Assembly (NCBI GenBank): GCA_958439425.1
Contig: CAUBVH010000006.1
Span: forward strand, 1-64,000
Direction: 5' to 3'
DNA: 64,000 nt
Source of the DNA: an uncultured Collinsella sp.
GTDB taxonomy: Bacteria > Actinomycetota > Coriobacteriia > Coriobacteriales > Coriobacteriaceae
In this document: in pieces, positions 58,259-64,000 of the stretch
How the letters are laid out: each line of letters opens with the position of its first letter
Position numbering within the stretch: the first letter of the stretch is position 1
Position numbers and translations under genes: made by a program
The notes under the pieces: model-generated
The model's input: the letters and a program-made list of their open reading frames with translations, nothing else
Database searches by the model: none
Told to the model about the DNA's origin: nothing

Positions 58259-58438
58259 GTGTTTGATGACGATGACCTGTTCGATCTGACAGACGATTCG
58301 TTTGAGTGGGATATGCTACTCGATGACGATGAGTTGGAGCAGGACCGTAAAAAGCGGCAGGGCAAGAAGGCTCAGGATGACGTTTCGAAAAAGCAAGACA
58401 AGCGCCGCCGAGGTCTGTTGGACGGGCTCTTTGGGTAA
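58259..58438 (+). CDS. 59-residue highly charged protein
   Basis: GTG 58259 follows GGAGGCGCAC by perfect spacing; an ATG at 58247 overlaps that site and is not preferred. The protein begins FDDDDLFDLTDDSFEWDMLLDDDELEQ (acidic) and ends KKRQGKKAQDDVSKKQDKRRRGLLDGLFG (basic), a polarised charge pattern. No membrane segment or domain is recognised. It could be a DNA mimic-like or partner-binding small protein, but this is speculation. Good ribosome site and position support a real gene. Confidence 0.6.
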   Translation: MFDDDDLFDLTDDSFEWDMLLDDDELEQDRKKRQGKKAQDDVSKKQDKRRRGLLDGLFG

Positions 58439-58504
58439 CTGTCGCATCGCTGCGTCTGTATACTAAACAAGTCTTGTACGCGCTGCGAAATGAGGGCATA
58501 GACG

Positions 58505-59050
58505 ATGATGTGGTTTACCGCCGATCTGCACCTGGGCGATACGAATATCTTGCACGACGTGGATCGACCGTTTGATTCGGTCGAGGAGATGAACCGCAAG
58601 GTCATCGATGCCATCAATGAGTGCGTGGCTGTGGACGACCGCCTCTATATCCTGGGAGACTTTACGTATCGTTTGCCCATGGCGGAGGCAGTGCGCCTGC
58701 GCGAGCGCATCGAATGCCAGAACGTGACGCTCATCCGTGGTAACCATGATGGCGATTGGGGAGATCCGGACGCGCCGCACATTTGGGATGAGGTGCGCGA
58801 TTATCTGGAGGTCGCCCCCGGTTACGCTAAGGGCCATCGCCTGGTAATGAGCCATTACCCCATGCTCAGCTGGAATGGCAAGGCGCGCGGCGCCATCATG
58901 CTGCACGGGCACATTCACAGCAGGGGAGACCGCACCAACGTGCGCAATCGCGATCGCGAGCGCCCTATCTTTCGCTACGACGTTGGCCTCGATGCCAACA
59001 ACTACAAGCCCGTAAGCCGCGACCAGATTCTCGGCTTCTTTGGACTGTAG
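58505..59050 (+). CDS. Calcineurin-like metallophosphoesterase
   Basis: A 181-residue compact phosphoesterase of the YfcE/MPP type. Metal-binding motifs appear in order: FTADLHLGD (D-x-H), YILGDFTY (GD), LIRGNHDGDW (GNHD), LVMSHYPM (H) and IMLHGHIHSR (GH-x-H). This gives the full dinuclear metal site. The substrate is unknown; members act on phosphodiesters or nucleotides. GAGGGCATAGACG precedes ATG 58505. The stop is followed eight bases later by a GGGACAG palindrome (59058-59092), which lies between it and the YdjC-type gene. Confidence 0.87.
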   Translation: MMWFTADLHLGDTNILHDVDRPFDSVEEMNRKVIDAINECVAVDDRLYILGDFTYRLPMAEAVRLRERIECQNVTLIRGNHDGDWGDPDAPHIWDEVRDYLEVAPGYAKGHRLVMSHYPMLSWNGKARGAIMLHGHIHSRGDRTNVRNRDRERPIFRYDVGLDANNYKPVSRDQILGFFGL

Positions 59051-59057
59051 CCCTCAA

Positions 59058-59092
59058 ACCACCACAAAGGGGACAGGCACCTTTGTGGTGGT
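59058..59092. repeat. GGGACAG-family palindrome, CCACCACAAA arms
   Basis: ACCACCACAAAGG (59058-59070) and CCTTTGTGGTGGT (59080-59092) are perfect 13-base arms around GGACAGGCA. It has the same core as 10195-10233 with one arm substitution per side, and it abuts the upstream gene's stop. Confidence 0.85.
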
Positions 59093-59114
59093 CCTTGCAT
59101 AGATTGGAGTCGCT

Positions 59115-59879
59115 ATGAAGCAATTGCTCATTCGTGCCGACGATATCGGTTATTCGTATGCCGTTAACCTGGGGATTGCCCGCAGCATCAATGAGGGTCT
59201 GGTGCGCTCGGCGGGCTTGATGCCCAATATGCCCGAGGCTGAGCGCGGCTGGTCGCTCGTGGCGGATGCCGGCATTGCGGTGGGCCAGCATACCAACGTG
59301 TGTCTGGGCAAGCCGTGTGCCGACCCGGAGCTCATTCCGAGTATGCTCAACGAGAGCGGCGAGTTCCATAGCAGCCGTACCTTCCGCGAGCATTTTAAGC
59401 GCGGCGAAGAACTGATCGACTTTGATGAGGCCTGCATCGAGATCCGCGCGCAGCATGACCGCTTTGTAGAGATTGTGGGCCGCGAACCCGATTACTTTGA
59501 GGCCCATGCCGTCATGAGCAAAAACCTTAACCGAGCGATCTCGGCGGTTGCTCAGGAACTGGGCCTTAAGGAACAGAAGGCGAGCTTCGACCCCACGGCG
59601 GTTGTGCGATGCGGTGCCACCGACCTGCGCATGGTGATGCACTCGATGGAGCCAGGCTACGAACCCAAGGACTCGATTATGCGGACGGTTCGCGAGATGG
59701 CGGACGGCGAGACGGTCGTCTTTGTGTGCCATCCGGGCTATCTCGATCGTTTTATCTTGGAGAACAGCTCGCTTACGACCGATCGCACCAAGGAAGTCGA
59801 TGCGCTGATCGACCCCGAGCTTCGCGCTTGGCTTGAGTCTCAATCCGATCTTCGCCTGATCGACTACCGCGACCTGTAA
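59115..59879 (+). CDS. YdjC/ChbG-type carbohydrate deacetylase
   Basis: A 254-residue protein of the YdjC family, which removes acetyl groups from chitooligosaccharides or related glycans. LLIRADDIGYS gives the Asp-Asp pair (metal/catalysis), GIAVGQHTNVCLG the His-Asn motif, YFEAHAVMSKN another His, and VVFVCHPGYLD the C-terminal HPG. GATTGGAGTCGCT precedes ATG 59115. Repeats flank it on both sides (59058 and 59889). The substrate cannot be read from sequence. Confidence 0.8.
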   Translation: MKQLLIRADDIGYSYAVNLGIARSINEGLVRSAGLMPNMPEAERGWSLVADAGIAVGQHTNVCLGKPCADPELIPSMLNESGEFHSSRTFREHFKRGEELIDFDEACIEIRAQHDRFVEIVGREPDYFEAHAVMSKNLNRAISAVAQELGLKEQKASFDPTAVVRCGATDLRMVMHSMEPGYEPKDSIMRTVREMADGETVVFVCHPGYLDRFILENSSLTTDRTKEVDALIDPELRAWLESQSDLRLIDYRDL

Positions 59880-59888
59880 GGACCCAAG

Positions 59889-59921
59889 CCACCACAAAGG
59901 GGATAGGCACCCTCGCGGTGG
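59889..59921. repeat. GGGACAG-family palindrome, decayed copy
   Basis: CCACCACAAAGG (59889-59900) and CCCTCGCGGTGG (59910-59921) around GGATAGGCA. It differs from 59058-59092 at several positions in the right arm and by one base in the core. Confidence 0.7.
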
Positions 59922-60018
59922 ATCTGGCGCCGTTGCCATTATGGCTGCGGCGCCTTTTTTGTCCGCGTGGCGCGGTAGAGTGTAGAAGGTTGAAATTTGC
60001 GTCCATCGAGGAGCTGCT

Positions 60019-61776
60019 ATGAACGAGATCAAGTGCCCGCATTGCGGCGAAGTTTTTAAGGTCGATGCGTCCGGTTATGCGGATATCGTCAAGCAGGTGC
60101 GCGATGCCGAGTTCTCGCGCGATCTTGATGAGCGTGTAAAGGCCGTCCAGCGTGAGGGGGAGCAGGCGTTGGAGCTTGAGCGCTCTCGTTCGACGGCCGC
60201 CCTGCAGGAGGTGGAGTCTCAGCGTAGCGCTCAACTTGCCGAGCAGAAAAACGCCGCGGCTCAGGAGCTGGCACAAGAGGTTGCCAAGCGTGATGCCGAG
60301 CTTGCCGAATTGCGTGCCAAGCTCGAGGGCGCTGCCGCAGAGCGCGAGAGTGCAAGCCAGCGCGCGGCGGTTGAGGCCCGTGCCGACGCTCAAAAGGAGA
60401 ACGCCGAGCTCCAGCGCGAAATCGACAACTTGCGTGCGCAGCTGGGGCGCAAGGATGACGAAGCCAAGCTTGCCGAGTCGGCGGCGCGCAATGCTGCTCA
60501 AAACGATGTAGCTGCACGAGATGCCCAGATTGCCGAGCTGCAGGCCAAGCTTGCTGCGGCGGACAAGGCCCAGGAGATGGCGCTTGCCGCTGCCGCGGCA
60601 GAGTCGCAGCGTGAACTCGATGCCGCTCGTAGCGAGGCCGAACGCATACTCACAGACTACCGCGCGAAGGTGCAGGAGAAGTTTTCCGCCGCAAAGGCTC
60701 AGTCTGAGCAGGAGGCCGAGGGCCTGCGCGCCCAGCTGCGCGAGCAGGAGCTGATGGCAAAAATGAACCTGTCGGAGGCGGTTGCCGCGGCGGAGCGAGA
60801 GCGCGATGAGGCGCGTGCCAAACTGACGAGCGAGCTGGCGGTGCGCGATTCGCGCGAAGAGCAGGCCAAGGCAGCACATGAGCTCGAGCTTGCGCAGGCC
60901 AAGCGCGCGAGCGATGACCTGATTCGCTACAAGGATGAAGAGATCGAGCGCCTTAAGGATATGAAGGTCCGCCTGTCCACCAAGATGGTGGGCGAGTCGC
61001 TCGAGCAGCACTGCGAAACCGAGTTTAACCGTCTGCGTATGACGGCGTTTCCTAACGCGTACTTCGAGAAAGATAACGATGCGTCCGAGGGCACCAAGGG
61101 CGACTTTATCTTCCGCGAGTGCGATGCGAGCGGCAACGAGGTCATTTCGATTATGTTCGAGATGAAAAACGAGAACGACGAAACCGCGACCAAACACAAG
61201 AACGAGGATTTCTTTAAGAAGCTCGATCACGATCGTCGCCAGAAAGGCTGCGAGTATGCGGTGCTCTGCACGCTGCTCGAGCCCGAGAGCGAGCTTTACA
61301 ACGCGGGAATCGTGGACGTGAGCTATCGCTACGAGAAGATGTATGTGATCCGCCCGCAGTTCTTCATTCCCATCATTACGCTGCTGCGCAATGCTGCCAT
61401 GGGTTCGCTTCGCTATAAGCAGGAACTGGCGGAGTACAAGCAGCAGAATATCGATGTCACGAACTTCGAAGCCAAGATGGAGAAGTTCAAGAACGATTTC
61501 GGCCGCAACTACGAGATCGCGAGTCGCAAGTTCCAAACGGCGATCGATGAAATCGACAAGACGATTAGCCATCTGCAGAAAACCAAGGAGGCGTTGCTGT
61601 CCTCCGAGAACAATCTGCGCCTAGCTAACAAGAAGGCCGATGATCTTACCATTCGCAAGCTCACGTGGGGTAACAAGACCATGAAGGCGGCGTTTGACGA
61701 GGCGCGCGGGGCTGTGCCAGAGACAAACGATGAGCCAGCCGAGGCGGATTCGTATGAGGTCGAGGATGCCGAATAG
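60019..61776 (+). CDS. DUF2130 coiled-coil protein with restriction-like core
   Basis: A 585-residue protein. It begins NEIKCPHCGEVFKVD, a short zinc-finger-like CPHC. Residues about 30-330 are an alanine/glutamate-rich coiled coil (ELAQEVAKRDAELAELRAKLEGAAAERE and similar). Residues about 325-540 match DUF2130: MVGESLEQHCETEFNRLRMTAFPNAYFEKDND...KGDFIFREC, VISIMFEMKNEND, HDRRQKGCEYAVLCTLLEPESELYNAGIVDVSYRYEKMYVIRPQFFIPIITLLR. The D-x-n-E-x-K arrangement suggests a PD-(D/E)XK nuclease fold, like RmuC. The role is unknown. ATG 60019 follows GAGGAGCTGCT. It ends at a convergent terminator. Confidence 0.82.
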   Translation: MNEIKCPHCGEVFKVDASGYADIVKQVRDAEFSRDLDERVKAVQREGEQALELERSRSTAALQEVESQRSAQLAEQKNAAAQELAQEVAKRDAELAELRAKLEGAAAERESASQRAAVEARADAQKENAELQREIDNLRAQLGRKDDEAKLAESAARNAAQNDVAARDAQIAELQAKLAAADKAQEMALAAAAAESQRELDAARSEAERILTDYRAKVQEKFSAAKAQSEQEAEGLRAQLREQELMAKMNLSEAVAAAERERDEARAKLTSELAVRDSREEQAKAAHELELAQAKRASDDLIRYKDEEIERLKDMKVRLSTKMVGESLEQHCETEFNRLRMTAFPNAYFEKDNDASEGTKGDFIFRECDASGNEVISIMFEMKNENDETATKHKNEDFFKKLDHDRRQKGCEYAVLCTLLEPESELYNAGIVDVSYRYEKMYVIRPQFFIPIITLLRNAAMGSLRYKQELAEYKQQNIDVTNFEAKMEKFKNDFGRNYEIASRKFQTAIDEIDKTISHLQKTKEALLSSENNLRLANKKADDLTIRKLTWGNKTMKAAFDEARGAVPETNDEPAEADSYEVEDAE

Positions 61777-61796
61777 GGTATAGCGGATAGTGCAAA

Positions 61797-61832
61797 AGCG
61801 GGGCCGCTGGCGATGTTGCCAGCGGCCCCGCT
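61797..61832. terminator. Bidirectional terminator between convergent genes
   Basis: AGCGGGGCCGCTGGC (61797-61811) pairs perfectly with GCCAGCGGCCCCGCT (61818-61832), flanked by AAAA on the left and TCGTTTCG on the right. Confidence 0.85.
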
Positions 61833-61855
61833 TCGTTTCGTCCCATTCTGTTCGG

Positions 61856-64000
61856 CTAGTCCTCGAGCAGGTCCTCGATAAAGCCGGCACGGTAGTTTTT
61901 GAAGATGACCTCGCCCCCGTCTTGCGTGGCGTCAAGATCGACATCGCCCATGATGCCAAAGTCGTGGTCGCCATCCTCGTCGGCAAAAATCTGGTGCACG
62001 TGCCACACGTGCTGCGTCTTCTCGTCGCTCTCGTCGATGGTAAACATCGCGGCGCTGCGGGCGTCGCCGTCGGTGAGGATTTCCTCGTGCTGCTCGTGGT
62101 AAGCGTCGAGTGCTTTTTGCCAGCGGATCTCGCTCATGCCCCAGTCGTCGTCGAGTTCGCCCAGGTCGCGAACGTGCTCGCGAGCGGCAAGGGTCACGCG
62201 GCGGAAGAGCGCATTGCGCACCAGCAGCGTGCAGCCGCGGCGGTCCGCCACGACCTCGTCGATGCCCTGCGGCGGCGCGGCGTCGAGTGCAGCCGGGTTG
62301 CCGGCGTTCTCCCACTCGTCCACCAGGCTCGAGTCGACCGAGCGCACCACAAAGCCCAGCCATGAGATAATGTCGCGAAGGCGCTCGTCGCGCTTTTCGA
62401 TGGGCACGGTACGGTCGAGAGAACGGTAGGCCTCTGCCAGGTAGCGCAGCAAAATGCCTTCGGAGCGGGCGATGCCGAGCTTTTGAATGTAACCCTTAAA
62501 GTCGCTCGCGCTCTCCAGCATGTCGCGCAGGACGCTCTTGGGCGAGAGCTGGTAGTCGTTGGCCCAGGGTACTTCCTGGCAGTACTTGTCGAAGGCGGCA
62601 TCGAGCAAGTCCTCGAGCGGCTTTTCGTAGGTGACATCCTGGATGCGCTCCAGGCGTTCCTCATAGTCGACGCCGTCGGCCTTCATCTCGGCCATAGCGC
62701 GATCGCGTGCGGCGCGCTCCTGTGCGCGCAGCACCTGCTTGGGATCCTCGAGCGTAGCCTCGACCATCGAGATGAGATCCATGGTATAGGTCTCGCTCTC
62801 GGGATCGAGCAACTCCAGCGCGGCAAGCAAAAACGGCGAGAGCGGCTGGTCGAGCGCAAAGTCCTCGGGCAGGTCGACCGTCAGTGCGTAGTCGATGTCC
62901 GGCGCGGCGTCAGCCGGAGCGTCGGGTGCGGGCGGCACCTCGGTGCGCACGACGACGCCGGAGTCGATGAGCGTGGCGAAGATCTCGTCGGCACGAACCT
63001 CGAGCTTTGCCTTTTCCTCGGGAGTCTGCAGGCTCGTCTCGATGAGGTCGTGCACACGGGCGCGAGCGTCGCCGCCCTGCTCGACCACGCTAATCACCAT
63101 GGAGTGCGTGATGCGCAGGCGCGGCTTGAGCGTCTCGGGCTGCGTCTCGATCAGGCGCTCAAAGGTCTGCTTGTTCCAGGTGACAAAACCCTCGGGGGCC
63201 TTCTTCTTTTTAATCTTGCGGAGCTTCTTGGGGTCGTCGCCTGCCTTGGCCATGAGCTTGGCGTTCTCGATCTCGTGCTCCGGGGCCTCGGCGATGACCA
63301 TACCCTCGGTGTCAAAGCCCGAGCGACCGGCGCGACCAGCGATCTGATGGAACTCACGGGCGCGCAGGCGACGCATCTTGTAGCCGTCGAACTTGGTGAG
63401 CGCGGTGAGCACCACGGTGTGGATGGGTACGTTGATGCCGACGCCGAGCGTATCGGTACCGCAGATGACGGGCAGCAGGCCCTGCTGCGCCAAACGCTCG
63501 ACCAGCAGGCGATAGCGCGGCAGCATGCCAGCATGGTGCACGCCGACGCCGCAGCCGAGCAAGCGCTTGAGGATCTTGCCGAAGGCCGTTGAGAAGCTCG
63601 TCCCCTTTGCCGCGTCTTTGATGGCTTCGCGCTGCTCCTTGCTGGCGATGCCAAAATTGGCGAGCGACTGTGCCGTCGCAAGGGCGGCATCCTGGCTAAA
63701 GTGCACGATATAGAGCGGGGCCTCGCCGCGGCGCATGGCGAGCTCGACCGTGCCCTCGAGGGAGGTCGTCACATAGTCGTAGCTCAGCGGAACAGGACGC
63801 GGGGCGTCGACAACCAGGTCGCATGTGGCACCGGTGTGTTCCTCGAGCGAGGCGGCGATCACGGTGACATCGCCGAGCGTGGCACTCATGAGCATGAATT
63901 GCGTGTGAGGTAGGGTGAGCAGCGGCACCTGCCAGGCCCAACCGCGATCGGGGTCGGCAAAGTAGTGGAACTCGTCCATGGCCACGCAGCCCACATCGGC
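61856..64000 (-). CDS. Ski2-like DEAD/H-box RNA helicase, DUF3516 type (5' end outside window)
   Basis: The frame is open to the window edge, so the N-terminal ATPase motifs I and Ia are missing. What remains starts at the DEAH-like box MDEFHYFAD, then motif III LMSATLGDV, the second RecA domain with GVGVHHAGMLPRYRLLVERLAQQGLLPVICGTDTLGVGINVPIHTVVL (motifs IV-V) and QIAGRAGRSGFD (motif VI). These are hallmarks of Ski2/Mtr4-type helicases. A long C-terminal region (about 450 residues) is of the DUF3516 type known in actinobacteria. It probably unwinds structured RNA or DNA. The gene ends next to a bidirectional terminator. Confidence 0.85.
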   Translation of the reverse strand, partial: ADVGCVAMDEFHYFADPDRGWAWQVPLLTLPHTQFMLMSATLGDVTVIAASLEEHTGATCDLVVDAPRPVPLSYDYVTTSLEGTVELAMRRGEAPLYIVHFSQDAALATAQSLANFGIASKEQREAIKDAAKGTSFSTAFGKILKRLLGCGVGVHHAGMLPRYRLLVERLAQQGLLPVICGTDTLGVGINVPIHTVVLTALTKFDGYKMRRLRAREFHQIAGRAGRSGFDTEGMVIAEAPEHEIENAKLMAKAGDDPKKLRKIKKKKAPEGFVTWNKQTFERLIETQPETLKPRLRITHSMVISVVEQGGDARARVHDLIETSLQTPEEKAKLEVRADEIFATLIDSGVVVRTEVPPAPDAPADAAPDIDYALTVDLPEDFALDQPLSPFLLAALELLDPESETYTMDLISMVEATLEDPKQVLRAQERAARDRAMAEMKADGVDYEERLERIQDVTYEKPLEDLLDAAFDKYCQEVPWANDYQLSPKSVLRDMLESASDFKGYIQKLGIARSEGILLRYLAEAYRSLDRTVPIEKRDERLRDIISWLGFVVRSVDSSLVDEWENAGNPAALDAAPPQGIDEVVADRRGCTLLVRNALFRRVTLAAREHVRDLGELDDDWGMSEIRWQKALDAYHEQHEEILTDGDARSAAMFTIDESDEKTQHVWHVHQIFADEDGDHDFGIMGDVDLDATQDGGEVIFKNYRAGFIEDLLED

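Noticed and set aside
59773..61572. 599-residue minus-strand frame
   Set aside because: Antisense of the DUF2130 coiled-coil gene; Leu/Arg-rich shadow of Glu/Ala repeats.

Overview
The window is a 64 kb piece of a high-GC, gene-dense bacterial chromosome. The best guess is a gut Coriobacteriia (Actinomycetota) of the Collinsella type. The support is inferential: strong AGGAGG-type ribosome sites with many GTG starts, a bile salt hydrolase, an anaerobe-style reverse rubrerythrin, LPxTG-like surface proteins, and many short palindromic repeats with a GGGACAG core. No rRNA, tRNA, CRISPR array, intact insertion sequence or prophage was recognised. About 52 protein-coding genes can be supported, including three (486-629, 12807-13127, 58259-58438) that are small or need a start correction. 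The gene at each end of the window is cut off.

Layout. 1-12.5 kb: RNA methyltransferases (RsmJ, TrmL), a TetM/EF-G-like GTPase, a short UvrA paralogue between two related AAA+ ATPases, a CobW-type GTPase, an ArsC/Spx-fold protein and an FMN reductase. 12.5-19 kb: an IS30-type remnant, a small membrane protein, two multidomain cyclic-di-GMP proteins (GGDEF-PAS-GGDEF and GGDEF-PAS-GGDEF-GGDEF-EAL), and a patatin. 19-21.3 kb: a thiamin salvage operon (thiM, MTH1187-family protein, thiE) under a TPP riboswitch. 21.4-26.7 kb: a HAD phosphatase, a LysR regulator beside a MetE-like methyltransferase with a palindromic operator between them, a uracil permease, and an esterase. 26.9-32.2 kb: two tandemly duplicated sortase-anchored beta-helix-like surface proteins beside a purine permease; the duplication carried along a scrap of the permease 3' end. 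32.3-40 kb: a peptide deformylase homologue lacking its catalytic Glu, a bile salt hydrolase, a Kup potassium transporter, an EamA exporter with a divergent LysR, and an HTH-AlaA aminotransferase fusion with a repeated upstream motif. 40-46.3 kb: an accessory catabolic operon (amidohydrolase, two neutral-ceramidase-fold proteins, PTS EIIBC) followed by a convergent LysR. 46.3-55 kb: a canonical deformylase, an MFS exporter, an RGG-box protein, a cluster of large hairpins, PdxS/PdxT with divergent PdxR, and a PD-(D/E)XK-like nuclease gene bracketed by two copies of a 120-bp inverted-repeat element. 55-64 kb: rubrerythrin, an alcohol/aldehyde dehydrogenase pair, a small acidic protein, a phosphoesterase, a YdjC-type deacetylase, a DUF2130 coiled-coil protein, and the 3' part of a Ski2-like helicase.

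Cofactor genes carry recognisable control: a TPP riboswitch for thiamin salvage and AAGGTCAG direct repeats between pdxR and pdxST. The accessory interest lies in four places: the repeat families that abut or supply stop codons; the nuclease between duplicate 120-bp elements; the RGG-box protein; and the amidohydrolase/ceramidase-like/PTS operon, in which two of the three enzymes have altered metal-binding motifs.
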